Shown here: piece after piece, positions 28,603 through 39,354 of the stretch
Numbering within the stretch: the stretch's first letter is position 1
How the letters are laid out: each line of letters begins with the position of its first letter
Assembly: GCA_038146925.1 (NCBI GenBank)
Contig: JAYQSP010000011.1
Span: forward strand, 310,001 to 374,000
Length of the DNA: 64,000 nucleotides
From: UBA830 sp038146925
Lineage (GTDB): Bacteria > Pseudomonadota > Alphaproteobacteria > MPNO01 > UBA830
Direction of reading: 5' to 3'
Program-made: the position numbers and the translations under genes
Notes under the pieces: generated by a model
Database searches by the model: none
What the model saw: the letters and a program-made list of their open reading frames with translations, nothing else
Told to the model about the DNA's origin: nothing

Positions 28603-29004
28603 TCAGATCGACCGGGCGATCTCTATGCCCACGCTCGCCGCGTCGGCAAAGACGTCCAGTTTCTCGACCCGCACTTTAACCGTCTGCACGCCCGGTTCTC
28701 CGAGGCACAGAGCGGCCAGGCGTTCCGCCAGCGTTTCCACTAGGTTTACATGTCCCGATGTGGCGAGGTGCCGAACCTTGACGATCAGATCTTCGTAGCA
28801 GAGTACGTTCGACAACCGGTCGTCGATCGGTTCGGGCGATTCGAGGACGGTCAAATCCAGATTGATGCGAACGCGCTGCGATCCGTCCCGTTCGTGCCGG
28901 TGCACCCCGATCAGGCAATCGAGCACCAGGTCGTTGATAAAGACCCGTCGGGTTGAAGCTGCCGGCGTGGCGACGGGATGCGTGGGAACAGGGTGGGCTG
29001 ACAT
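28603..29004 (-). CDS. folB: dihydroneopterin aldolase
   Basis: Cleaves dihydroneopterin to 6-hydroxymethyl-dihydropterin in folate synthesis. The 133-residue product has VFINDLVLDCLIGVHRHERD at the start of the tunnelling fold and ETLAERLAALCLGEPGVQTVKVRVEK. It is preceded by a FolM-like reductase 12 bases away; folP is 10 kb away. Confidence 0.92.
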   Translation of the reverse strand: MSAHPVPTHPVATPAASTRRVFINDLVLDCLIGVHRHERDGSQRVRINLDLTVLESPEPIDDRLSNVLCYEDLIVKVRHLATSGHVNLVETLAERLAALCLGEPGVQTVKVRVEKLDVFADAASVGIEIARSI

Positions 29005-29016
29005 CTTCTACGCTTT

Positions 29017-29787
29017 CTATTCGTGTACCGGTGGTGCGTCCGGATCGGGGAAATCCCACCCCAGATGTTGCCCGCCGTCCAGAGAGATTAGTTGACCCGT
29101 CATCGACGTGGCCGAGAGAATATAGCGCACGCCGTCCGCGATCTCCGTCACGGGGGCGCCGTGACCCAGCGGCATCCGGGACGCCTGTTCTTCGAACTGT
29201 TCCCTGGATTGCCGCGGGCTCGGCAGCACAGGACCCGGTCCGATGGCGTTCACGCGGATGCGCGGTGCCAGGGACAGCGCGAGGCTTTGCGTCAGCGTCC
29301 ATAATCCGGCCTTGCTGACGGTGTAGGACAGAAAGTCCGGCGGAATGTTCTCCACGCGCTGGTCGACGATATTGACGATATTGCCCGGAACGCCGTCGGG
29401 CAGGGTGCCGGCGAACGCCTGCGACAGGCAGAGCGGCGCCCAAAGGTTGACGGCCATATGGGTATCCCATGAAGTCCGGTTCACCGTTTCCACCGCATCG
29501 CGTTCGAAGACCGAGGCATTGTTGATAAGGCATGTCACCGGTCCGGCAACCGAGGCGCGCTCGATCAGGCCGTCGGTTGCGCTGTCGTCGCCCAGGTCGG
29601 CTCCGAGCGTATACGCCCTGGCCCCTTTGTCCGTCAGTTCCGCGCAAAGTCCGTCGGCTGCTTCGGATGACCGGAAATAGTGTATGCCGATCGTCCAGCC
29701 GTCTTCGGCGAGCGCCGTCGCTATCGCGCGCCCGATCCGCTGCGCTGCGCCGGTGATCAGGACATTGCCTTTGGTATCGGAGTTCAT
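29017..29787 (-). CDS. SDR oxidoreductase, FolM/pteridine-reductase-like
   Basis: A 256-residue NAD(P)-dependent short-chain reductase. It has the nucleotide loop TGAAQRIGRAIA typical of FolM/pteridine reductases, NNAS, the catalytic YTVSK (Tyr/Lys) and GPGPVLPS. Adjacency to folB supports reduction of dihydrobiopterin/dihydromonapterin-type substrates or an alternative dihydrofolate reductase. Start chosen at ATG 29787; the upstream open frame is non-conserved. Function beyond SDR is inference. Confidence 0.85.
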   Translation of the reverse strand: MNSDTKGNVLITGAAQRIGRAIATALAEDGWTIGIHYFRSSEAADGLCAELTDKGARAYTLGADLGDDSATDGLIERASVAGPVTCLINNASVFERDAVETVNRTSWDTHMAVNLWAPLCLSQAFAGTLPDGVPGNIVNIVDQRVENIPPDFLSYTVSKAGLWTLTQSLALSLAPRIRVNAIGPGPVLPSPRQSREQFEEQASRMPLGHGAPVTEIADGVRYILSATSMTGQLISLDGGQHLGWDFPDPDAPPVHE

Positions 29788-29833
29788 GCTTTGAAAATGC
29801 GCCAACGCGTTTGCCGGTTCAAGTCGGCACCGC

Positions 29834-30802
29834 TCAGGGCATCGTTCCGCCGATGCCTGCGAACTGCGCGGCAACGAAGCATAAATACGCGCCCACGAAC
29901 GCCATGCCCCCGATCCGGACCAGTTTGCGTCCGCTGAGCAGGAAAGGCAGCAGGATGGCCGTCGCCGCCAGCAATATCCAGAGATCGAAATCCACGATCT
30001 TGTCGGAAAACGGCAGCGGCACGAGCAGCGCGGTGACGCCTGTGATGCCGAACAGGTTGAAGACGTTGCTGCCCAGCACGTTGCCGACGCAGACATCGGA
30101 ATGCCCGCGATAGGCGGCGACGATCGAGGTCGCGAGTTCGGGGAGCGACGTGCCCAGCGCCACAACGGTCAAGCCGATGACTTCTTCGGGCACGCCAAAA
30201 GCCATGGCGAGGCTGGTCGCCCCCGTCACCAGCCACTCCGCACCAACGACGACCGCAAACAGGCCGGTGACGATGATGCCGCAGATGCTGACTGTCCGAA
30301 GGGGGATGATGCCGATTTCCTCCGCTTCCTCGCGGTGCAGCTCCGCCGCCGCATCGTTGGTCTTGTTGTCGTGCCAGACCGTGTAGCCGATATAGACCAA
30401 CAGCATGACGAGCATCGCGATGCCGTGCCAGAACACGATTTGGCCGGTCATGCCCAGACCCACATATGCAAGCGTGACGATACCCATGGCCAGGGCATCG
30501 CGCCGGACGGCGGCAGGATGTACGGCGAATGGCGCGATCAGCGCGGCGACGCCGAGGATCAGGAGAATGTTCGCAATGTTACTGCCGATAACGTTGCCGA
30601 CGGCAAGGCCCGGCGAGCCGACCAGAGCCGCGTTGACGCTGACCACCATCTCCGGCAGCGAGGTGCCGAAGCCCACGATCGTCAGACCCACGATCAGGGG
30701 CGACACGCCAAGGCGCTGCGCCAGGGCGACGGAACCCCGTACCACGGCTTCGCCGCCGAAAAGCAACAGTGCGAAACCGGCAATGATAAGGAAATAGGTC
30801 AT
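29834..30802 (-). CDS. calcium/sodium antiporter (CaCA family)
   Basis: Inner-membrane cation exchanger of 322 residues with about ten membrane helices in two inverted halves. Each half has the alpha-repeat: VGFGTSLPEMVVS with GNVIGSNIANILLILG, and VALGTSLPELATS with GNVLGSNVFNLFGI. A charged cytoplasmic loop (AAELHREEAEE) separates them. The ATG at 30802 gives MTYFLIIAGFALLLFGG as first helix; the longer frame adds non-conserved residues. YrbG-like; ion specificity is not readable. Confidence 0.9.
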   Translation of the reverse strand: MTYFLIIAGFALLLFGGEAVVRGSVALAQRLGVSPLIVGLTIVGFGTSLPEMVVSVNAALVGSPGLAVGNVIGSNIANILLILGVAALIAPFAVHPAAVRRDALAMGIVTLAYVGLGMTGQIVFWHGIAMLVMLLVYIGYTVWHDNKTNDAAAELHREEAEEIGIIPLRTVSICGIIVTGLFAVVVGAEWLVTGATSLAMAFGVPEEVIGLTVVALGTSLPELATSIVAAYRGHSDVCVGNVLGSNVFNLFGITGVTALLVPLPFSDKIVDFDLWILLAATAILLPFLLSGRKLVRIGGMAFVGAYLCFVAAQFAGIGGTMP

Positions 30803-31082
30803 TCGGCAGGCAAAATGAGCAGGTCTCGATATGGGCAGGAAACCGGACGAAACAGCTTCGTAGCACGCGGCTTCGCGACGCGCCAACTGCCCCGGCGTTC
30901 CAGCCGGTTCCCAGTGCTTCTTCTATATGGGGCGAAACCCGTAAAATTCCACAAATCATGATTGCCGAGAGATTAATCGTTTCCGCGCCGTGGTGATGGA
31001 TGTGAATCTCCGGCGGGGATACACTGACCGCGATTTGAGGTGATGGATGCCCGCGCGGGCGTCCGGCGAACGAAAGGCGGCC

Positions 31083-32825
31083 ATGCAGGACGCGTCATTT
31101 CTTGGCGAAACGCTGATCTTTCTGATCGCGGCGGTTGCGGTTGCGCCGATTTTTCAGCGTTTGCGCTCCAGCCTGGTGCTCGGTTACCTGGTCGCCGGGG
31201 TGATTATCGGTCCCGGATTTCTCGACCTGATCAGCGATTCCAAGCAGGTTCACAACATTGCCGAGCTGGGCGTCGTCTTCCTGCTGTTTACCATCGGTCT
31301 GGAACTCAACGTCGACCGGCTCAAACTGATCCGCAACCAGATATTCGGCGTCGGTACGGCACAGGTTGTGGTCACATCCCTCGTCATCGCGCTGATCGCG
31401 TGGATGGCCGGATTTTCGGTCGAAACGTCGGTCGCCATCGGCGGCGGGCTGGCGCTCTCGTCGACGGCCGTCGTATTGCAGCTGCTGTCCGAACGCGGCG
31501 AGCTGGCCACGCGGCGAGGGCGTCTGGTATTCGCGATCCTGCTGCTGCAGGACCTCGCGGTCGTGCCGTTGCTGGCGCTTGTGCCTGCGCTTGCCGGTGA
31601 AGGGGGCGGTTTTACCTCGCTCCTCTGGACGCTCGGCAAGGCGATGCTGTTGCTGGCAGGGGTGGCGGTGCTGGGACGGATGGTCGTTCGGCCGGTGTTC
31701 CGCGCCATCGCGGTGGGACAGAGTACCGAATTGTTTGCGGCGGTGACGCTGGCAGTTCTGCTGGGGATGAGCTGGCTGACCGCGACGTTCGGGCTGTCGC
31801 TGGCCATCGGCGGTTTCCTGGCCGGCATCCTTCTGTCGGAAACCGAATACCGCCATCAGGTCGCGGCGGATATCCAGCCTTTCCGCGGGCTGCTTCTCGG
31901 CCTGTTCTTCATGACCGTCGGCATCGGGCTCGATCTCGACATCATCGCCGACAACCTGCTGCTCGTTCTGGGCCTCGTGGTCGGGCTGATCATCCTGAAA
32001 TCGGCCATCATCCTGATCCTGTGCCGGCTGACCGGCGTCACCGCCGGGGTCAGCATGCACACCGCCCTGATGCTGGGCCAGGCCGGCGAATTCGGTTTCG
32101 TGCTGTTCGCGCTGGCCGGCGGTTTCGGTCTGCTGGAACCGCGCGAAGCCACGCTTTTCGCCGCCGTTATTGCCGTCAGCATGGCGGTTACGCCCGGACT
32201 GGCCGCGCTGGGCAGCCATGCGAACCGGAAGATGGAGGCGCGCGCCGCGCGCGATCAGGATCAGGGCGACATGGCGGCGGAGAGCGCCGATCTGAAGGAG
32301 CATGTCATCGTCGCCGGTTTCGGCCGCGTCGGGCAGTCGGTGGTGAAAACGCTGTCCGCCGCCGGCATTCCCTATGTGGCCGTCGAATTCGAGCCCACCC
32401 GCGTCGCCGAAGCCCGCAGCAAGGGATTTTCCGTGTATTACGGCGATGCCAGCCGGGTCGAGGTGTTGCAGGCTTTGGGCGTGGAGCGCGCCCGCGCCGC
32501 CGTCATCATTCTCGACAACGCGATCGCGGCGGAGCGGGTCGTCAGCCTGCTGCACACCCGGTATCCCAATCTGAATATCTATGTCCGCGCCCGCGACAAT
32601 GCCCACAAGCGCCGCCTGACCGATGCCGGCGCCAGCGGCATCGTCCATGAGACCTACGAGCTCAGCCTGCATCTGGGCGAGGCTGTACTGCGCGGCTACG
32701 GCACCCCCGACGAGCAGATACGCAAGATCGTCCGCGATCACCGCGCCGAGGATTACGCCCTGCTGTCCGACGTCATCCTGCCGACGGTGCCGGCGGAGGA
32801 GGAACATTCTGGCAAGGACGGGTAG
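31083..32825 (+). CDS. CPA2-family cation:proton antiporter with TrkA-N domain (KefB-like)
   Basis: A 580-residue membrane transporter with about 12 helices (from FLGETLIFLIAAVAVAPIF) including FTIGLELNVDRLKLI and GGGLALSSTAVVLQLL, then a cytoplasmic Rossmann domain beginning HVIVAGFGRVGQSVVKTL. Kef systems exchange K+ for H+ under electrophile stress; KefB versus YbaL-type specificity is unresolved. ATG 31083 is preferred over 31047 because it starts right at the first helix. It ends at a REP-like palindrome facing uvrB. Confidence 0.88.
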   Translation: MQDASFLGETLIFLIAAVAVAPIFQRLRSSLVLGYLVAGVIIGPGFLDLISDSKQVHNIAELGVVFLLFTIGLELNVDRLKLIRNQIFGVGTAQVVVTSLVIALIAWMAGFSVETSVAIGGGLALSSTAVVLQLLSERGELATRRGRLVFAILLLQDLAVVPLLALVPALAGEGGGFTSLLWTLGKAMLLLAGVAVLGRMVVRPVFRAIAVGQSTELFAAVTLAVLLGMSWLTATFGLSLAIGGFLAGILLSETEYRHQVAADIQPFRGLLLGLFFMTVGIGLDLDIIADNLLLVLGLVVGLIILKSAIILILCRLTGVTAGVSMHTALMLGQAGEFGFVLFALAGGFGLLEPREATLFAAVIAVSMAVTPGLAALGSHANRKMEARAARDQDQGDMAAESADLKEHVIVAGFGRVGQSVVKTLSAAGIPYVAVEFEPTRVAEARSKGFSVYYGDASRVEVLQALGVERARAAVIILDNAIAAERVVSLLHTRYPNLNIYVRARDNAHKRRLTDAGASGIVHETYELSLHLGEAVLRGYGTPDEQIRKIVRDHRAEDYALLSDVILPTVPAEEEHSGKDG

Positions 32826-32848
32826 GGGGCTCTGACCCGTCAGCGATC

Positions 32849-32930
32849 CGTCATTCCCGCGCAGGCGGGGATCTCCGGCCGCTTTCGTTCATTTTGCGAT
32901 CGATAGATTCCCGCCTGCGCGGGAATGACG
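32849..32930. repeat. REP-like palindrome, copy 1 (between convergent antiporter gene and uvrB)
   Basis: CGTCATTCCCGCGCAGGCGG and its near-exact reverse complement (ending GCGGGAATGACG) flank a 30-odd-base loop. The same core recurs at 41094-41172. The site lies between two convergent genes and could terminate or protect both transcripts. Confidence 0.85.
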
Positions 32931-32959
32931 ACCTGCGGGGAGGTTGGCGCGGTTGAAGC

Positions 32960-35098
<2,139 letters not shown>

Positions 35099-35220
35099 GA
35101 GGTCCAATATGGCGCTATGGGAGGGGGAATTCCAGTTCGGGGATGGGGGGTTCGGGACGCCGGCGGTCCCTTCACAGGGCTGTGAATGGCGTCGGGCCGG
35201 AATCCTCCTATATCCTTCGA

Positions 35221-35727
35221 ATGATGATGAAACGACGAACCCTGATGATCTCCCTCGCCGCCGCCGCCACCGGCGCGGCCGCGTTTGCCGCCTTCCGGCC
35301 CGGCCGCAAGGCGGAGACGGCCGCGGCTGACGCATTCGAATTCACGCTGAGCGACGCGGAATGGCGCAAGCGGCTGAGCGAGGACGCCTATGCCGTGCTG
35401 CGTCACGAGGCGACGGAACGGCCTTACACCAGTGCGTTGCTGAACGAAAAGCGGGCCGGGATCTATACCTGCGCCGGCTGCGACCTGGATCTCTATGCGT
35501 CGAAAACCAAGTTCGACAGCGGCACCGGCTGGCCCAGCTTTTACGAGGCGCTGCCCAACGCGGTCGGCACCAAAACGGATTACAAGCTTCTGGTGGCCCG
35601 CACCGAGGTCCATTGCCGCCGCTGCGGCGGCCATCTCGGACACGTGTTCGACGACGGTCCGCCGCCCACGGGCAAGCGCCACTGCATCAACGGCGTGGCG
35701 CTCGGTTTCCGGCCCGAAACGGCCTGA
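35221..35727 (+). CDS. msrB: peptide methionine-(R)-S-oxide reductase MsrB with N-terminal export signal
   Basis: Reduces methionine-R-sulfoxide in proteins. The 168-residue product has both zinc CxxC pairs (Cys84/87 and Cys132/135), FDSGTGWPSFYEAL, and the catalytic Cys155 in RHCINGVALGF. Unlike cytosolic MsrB it begins MMMKRRTLMISLAAAATGAAAF over the first ~22 residues, a twin-Arg-like or Sec signal or anchor, implying a periplasmic or membrane-bound enzyme. This fits the periplasmic MsrP at 41-42 kb. Confidence 0.92.
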   Translation: MMMKRRTLMISLAAAATGAAAFAAFRPGRKAETAAADAFEFTLSDAEWRKRLSEDAYAVLRHEATERPYTSALLNEKRAGIYTCAGCDLDLYASKTKFDSGTGWPSFYEALPNAVGTKTDYKLLVARTEVHCRRCGGHLGHVFDDGPPPTGKRHCINGVALGFRPETA

Positions 35728-35748
35728 CCGGTTTTTTCCGCAATCGGA

Positions 35749-36237
35749 TCAGCCGGATTCCCCGTCGACGTCGATCGGCACGCCGAATTCGCGCTTCGAC
35801 GTGCGAATCCCGAGCGCCGATTTGACGACGCTGACATTCGGGGCCGGCGTCAAATTGGTGGTGAGGAATTTCTGATAGGCGTCCCAGTCGGTGGCGACGA
35901 TCTTCAGCAGGAAATCGGTTTCGCCGGCCAGCATGTGGCATTCTCGGACTTCGGGCCACCGGGCGACGCGCTCCTCGAAGGCCACCAGGTCGGCCTCGGC
36001 CTGGCTGTGCAGCCCGACATTGGCGAATACGGTGACGCCGAAGCCCAGCGCCTCGGCGTCGATATCGGCGTGATAGCCGCGAATGCAACCGGTGTCTTCG
36101 AGCGTGCGCACCCGGCGCAGACAGGGCGGCGGCGAGATGCCTGCGTTTTTCGCCAGGTCGACATTGGTCATGCGTCCGTCGTCCTGCAGGTCGCGAAGGA
36201 TTTTGAGGTCGATCTTGTCGAGTTTGAGTCTGGCCAT
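35749..36237 (-). CDS. Lrp/AsnC-family transcriptional regulator
   Basis: A 162-residue regulator with N-terminal helix-turn-helix (LDKIDLKILRDLQDDGRMTN onward; recognition helix GISPPPCLRRVRTLE) and a C-terminal RAM domain with HMLAGETDFLLKIVA. It is divergent from the ELM1-family gene; the gap has phased AT-rich repeats suited to an Lrp-type protein. Members sense amino acids; the ligand is unknown. Confidence 0.9.
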   Translation of the reverse strand: MARLKLDKIDLKILRDLQDDGRMTNVDLAKNAGISPPPCLRRVRTLEDTGCIRGYHADIDAEALGFGVTVFANVGLHSQAEADLVAFEERVARWPEVRECHMLAGETDFLLKIVATDWDAYQKFLTTNLTPAPNVSVVKSALGIRTSKREFGVPIDVDGESG

Positions 36238-36293
36238 TGCCGCAAATTCCGCTAATTTCGACCGATGGATGCTCCGCCGGTCCGTCGGGGCGT

Positions 36294-36323
36294 AATTATA
36301 TTCTAAAGAATGATAATTATATT
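36294..36323. promoter_or_regulatory. two AT-rich direct repeats 21 bp apart, possible Lrp-type operator
   Basis: AATTATATT occurs at 36294-36302 and 36315-36323, with start points exactly 21 bases (two helical turns) apart. They lie in the 113-base divergent gap between the Lrp/AsnC gene and the ELM1 gene. TTC...GAA half-sites between them add partial symmetry. Lrp proteins bind AT-rich degenerate sites in phased arrays, so autoregulation is plausible. Confidence 0.4.
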
Positions 36324-36350
36324 TCAATTCTGTGTCTCCGGGGTCTGTGG

Positions 36351-37337
36351 ATGACCGGCATTTTCGACGCAAAAATATGGGTGCTGACCGACGGCAAGGC
36401 CGGACATGCGAACCAGTGCCTGGGACTGGCATCGGCGCTGGGCGTCGAACCGGACACCAGGCGCGTCGAGCCCGGCCTGCCCTGGTCGAAGCTGCCGCCC
36501 CGGCTGTGGCTGAACCCGCTGCGTGCCGCCGATCCCGATCGCGACCGGCTGGTGCCGCCGTGGCCCGACATCGTGATTGCCGCCGGTCGGCAGACGGTGG
36601 CGCCGGCGCTGGCCATCAAATCGGCGAGCGGCGGCCGCACCTTCTGCGTCCAGGTGCAGGATCCGGTCAGCCGCCGTGCCCGGTTCGACGTCATTGCCGC
36701 GCCGCGCCATGACGGGCTGTCGGGCGACAACGTCGTTCAGACATCGGGTGCGCTGACCGGCATCACCGAAGCCGTTCTTGCCGCCGCGGCCGACCGTTTC
36801 GCCGATACCCTGGCGTCCCTGCCGCGGCCGCTGGTCGCCGTGCTGATCGGCGGCTCGAACGGGCAATATCGGATGACGGAGGCGTCGATCACAAATCTCG
36901 CGGCCGGGCTGAAGCGGCTGTCGGCGGATCACGGGGCAGGCCTTGCCCTGACGGCATCGCGGCGCACGGGCGAGGAAAACGAGGCTTTGCTGCGGGGCGG
37001 GCTGGCCGGAACAGCGTGGTGGTTCTGGGACGGACAGGGCGACAACCCCTATCTGGGCCTGCTGGCGCTGGCCGATGCGATCGTCGTGACAGCCGATTCG
37101 GTGTCCATGGTGTCGGAAGCCTGTTCGACCGGCAAACCGGTCTATGTCGCAGGATTGGACGGCGGATCGGACAAATTCGACCGTTTTCATGCCCATCTGC
37201 ATGACCAGGGGATGACGCGGCCGTTCGATGGGGCGCTCGAATCCTGGACCTACGAGGCATTGCGCGATACCGAAAACGTCGCGGAGGAAGTCGTCCGGCG
37301 CTACACGGCATTTGCCTCAGCGCGCGCCGCGTCCTAA
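36351..37337 (+). CDS. ELM1/GtrOC1 family protein (DUF1022-type)
   Basis: A 328-residue protein resembling the mitochondrial-fission ELM1 family common in alphaproteobacteria, probably a glycosyltransferase-like fold. Landmarks are VLTDGKAGHANQCLGLA near the N-terminus, IVIAAGRQTV, VLIGGSNGQYRM, TASRRTGEEN and TADSVSMVSEACSTGKPVYV. The biochemical role of bacterial members is not established to my knowledge. Start at ATG 36351 agrees with the conserved N-terminus. Confidence 0.8.
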   Translation: MTGIFDAKIWVLTDGKAGHANQCLGLASALGVEPDTRRVEPGLPWSKLPPRLWLNPLRAADPDRDRLVPPWPDIVIAAGRQTVAPALAIKSASGGRTFCVQVQDPVSRRARFDVIAAPRHDGLSGDNVVQTSGALTGITEAVLAAAADRFADTLASLPRPLVAVLIGGSNGQYRMTEASITNLAAGLKRLSADHGAGLALTASRRTGEENEALLRGGLAGTAWWFWDGQGDNPYLGLLALADAIVVTADSVSMVSEACSTGKPVYVAGLDGGSDKFDRFHAHLHDQGMTRPFDGALESWTYEALRDTENVAEEVVRRYTAFASARAAS

Positions 37338-37376
37338 AAATCATTCCAGCAGATACAAACTCATCGGAAACGCCAA

Positions 37377-38345
37377 ATGGCCGAAACGCATCATTCCAAA
37401 GTACTCATCATCGGCTCCGGCCCTGCCGGATATACCGCGGCGGTTTACACGGCGCGTGCCTCTCTGGCGCCGACCCTGGTGACCGGCATGGAAGTCGGCG
37501 GCCAGATGAGCATCACAACCGACGTTGAGAACTATCCCGGATTCGCCGATGTGATCCAGGGGCCGTGGCTGATGGAACAGATGCACGACCAGGCCGAACA
37601 TGTCGGCACCAAGATGATCAACGACCTGATCGTCGATGTGGATTTCACCAACCGTCCGTTCGTCTGCAGGGGCGATTCCGGCGATACCTATACGGCGGAT
37701 TCGGTCATTATTTCGACCGGCGCGCAGGCGCGCTGGCTGGGGCTGGAAACGGAACAGAAATTCCAGGGTTTCGGCGTATCGGCCTGCGCCACCTGCGACG
37801 GCTTTTTCTATCGTGAAAAAGAGGTCGCGGTCGTCGGTGGCGGCAACACGGCGGTCGAGGAAGCGCTGTATCTGACAAACCACGCGACCAGGGTGACGCT
37901 GATCCACCGTCGGGATTCCCTGCGGTCGGAAAAAATTCTCGCCGACCGGCTGATGGCCCATGACCGGATTGACGTCATCTGGGACACCGTCGTGGAAGAA
38001 GTGCTGGGCGACGACGATCCGCTGGGCGTGACCGGGCTGAAACTGCGCAACGTGAAAACCGACGAAACATCGGAACTGCCGGTCCACGGCCTGTTCATCG
38101 CTATCGGTCACGACCCGGCGACCGCGCTGTTCAAGGGCAAGGTCGATATGGACGACGAGGGCTATGTCACCACCGCGCCCGATTCGACGCGTACCAGCGT
38201 GCCGGGCGTATTCGCCGCGGGCGACGTGCAGGACAAGACCTATCGCCAGGCGGTCACCGCCGCCGGCACCGGCTGCATGGCGGCGCTGGAGGCCGAGAAG
38301 TTCATCGCCGAGCATGAAAGCGCCGCGGCGCAGGCCGCGGAGTAG
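37377..38345 (+). CDS. trxB: thioredoxin-disulfide reductase
   Basis: NADPH-dependent flavoenzyme that reduces thioredoxin. The 322-residue product has the FAD loop GSGPAGYTAA (13-22), redox-active CATC (137-140), NADPH loop VVGGGNTAVEEAL and the C-terminal FAD motif GVFAAGDVQD. It supplies reducing power for MsrB/Msr systems. It is followed 26 bases later by a LysR regulator. Confidence 0.96.
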   Translation: MAETHHSKVLIIGSGPAGYTAAVYTARASLAPTLVTGMEVGGQMSITTDVENYPGFADVIQGPWLMEQMHDQAEHVGTKMINDLIVDVDFTNRPFVCRGDSGDTYTADSVIISTGAQARWLGLETEQKFQGFGVSACATCDGFFYREKEVAVVGGGNTAVEEALYLTNHATRVTLIHRRDSLRSEKILADRLMAHDRIDVIWDTVVEEVLGDDDPLGVTGLKLRNVKTDETSELPVHGLFIAIGHDPATALFKGKVDMDDEGYVTTAPDSTRTSVPGVFAAGDVQDKTYRQAVTAAGTGCMAALEAEKFIAEHESAAAQAAE

Positions 38346-38371
38346 AGCAGGGCGGAGCCGGGCGACGCATC

Positions 38372-39262
38372 ATGGATTGGGACAAGCTCAGAGTCTTTCA
38401 CGCCGTCGCGGAGGCCGGCAGCTTCACCCATGCGGGCGAAATCCTGAACCTGTCGCAATCCTCGGTCAGCCGGCAGGTCTCCTCGCTGGAACAGAGCCTC
38501 AACGTACCGCTGTTCCACCGCCACGCCCGAGGCCTGAAACTGACCGAAACCGGCGAGACGCTCTACGCCACGGCCAAGGACGTGTTCGCCAAGGTCGCCA
38601 TCGCCGAATCGCTGGTGTCCGAATCTCGCGACAAACCGCAGGGACCGCTGCGGATCACGACCACGGTGGCGTTCGGGTCGATCTGGCTGACCGAGCGGCT
38701 CAAGGAATTCATCGAGCATTATCCCGATATCCAGGTGACGCTGATCGTCGCCGAGGACGAGCTCGACCTCAGCATGGGAGAGGCTGACGTCGCCATCCGC
38801 ATGACGCCGCCGACCCAGGCGGATCTGGTCCGCCGGCCGCTGCTGGCGATGCATCACCGGGTGTTTGCGTCGCCCAACTACCTGAAAGACCACGGCACGC
38901 CGCGCGGCGTCGAAGATCTCGATAACCACCAGATCATCGCCTATGACGGCTCGTTCCATCAGCCGTTCACCGATATCAACTGGCTGATGGCGGCCGGCCG
39001 CGACCCGGAAGACGCACGCGAGCCGGTGCTGCGGGTCAACAACATCTACGCCATGTTCCGCGCCGCGGCCAGCGGGCTCGGCATTGCCTCCCTGCCGGAC
39101 TACATGGGCCAGCTGGCCCACGACCTGGTGCCCATCATGCCGGAGCTCGAAGGGCCGAAATTCGACGTGTATCTGGTCTATCCGGAAGAGTTGCGGCATT
39201 CCCAGCGGATCGTCGCCTTCCGCGATTTTCTGCTGCGCAGCATCAGTAGCAGGCGAAAATAG
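38372..39262 (+). CDS. LysR-family transcriptional regulator
   Basis: A 296-residue regulator with N-terminal HTH (LRVFHAVAEAGSFTHAGEIL, recognition LSQSSVSRQVSSLEQ) and a C-terminal periplasmic-binding-like effector domain. The target is unknown. It is not divergent from a neighbour; a perfect TGCAA-N3-TTGCA palindrome (T-N11-A) lies 26 bases after its stop, upstream of the structured RNA and scoAB, making that unit a candidate target. Confidence 0.9.
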   Translation: MDWDKLRVFHAVAEAGSFTHAGEILNLSQSSVSRQVSSLEQSLNVPLFHRHARGLKLTETGETLYATAKDVFAKVAIAESLVSESRDKPQGPLRITTTVAFGSIWLTERLKEFIEHYPDIQVTLIVAEDELDLSMGEADVAIRMTPPTQADLVRRPLLAMHHRVFASPNYLKDHGTPRGVEDLDNHQIIAYDGSFHQPFTDINWLMAAGRDPEDAREPVLRVNNIYAMFRAAASGLGIASLPDYMGQLAHDLVPIMPELEGPKFDVYLVYPEELRHSQRIVAFRDFLLRSISSRRK

Positions 39263-39287
39263 TTATTTGTTTCAATGTGTTGATGTT

Positions 39288-39302
39288 ATGCAAAATTTGC
39301 AT
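39288..39302. promoter_or_regulatory. perfect 15-bp palindrome of LysR type
   Basis: ATGCAAAATTTGCAT is fully symmetric and contains the T-N11-A pattern bound by LysR regulators. It sits in an AT-rich stretch just after the LysR gene and about 50 bases before a putative TATCTA -10 box (39348-39353). Confidence 0.5.
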
Positions 39303-39354
39303 AGCTGATTTTCCAAACGGACAATTCTAATTCGTTAACGCGGGGCCTATCTAA

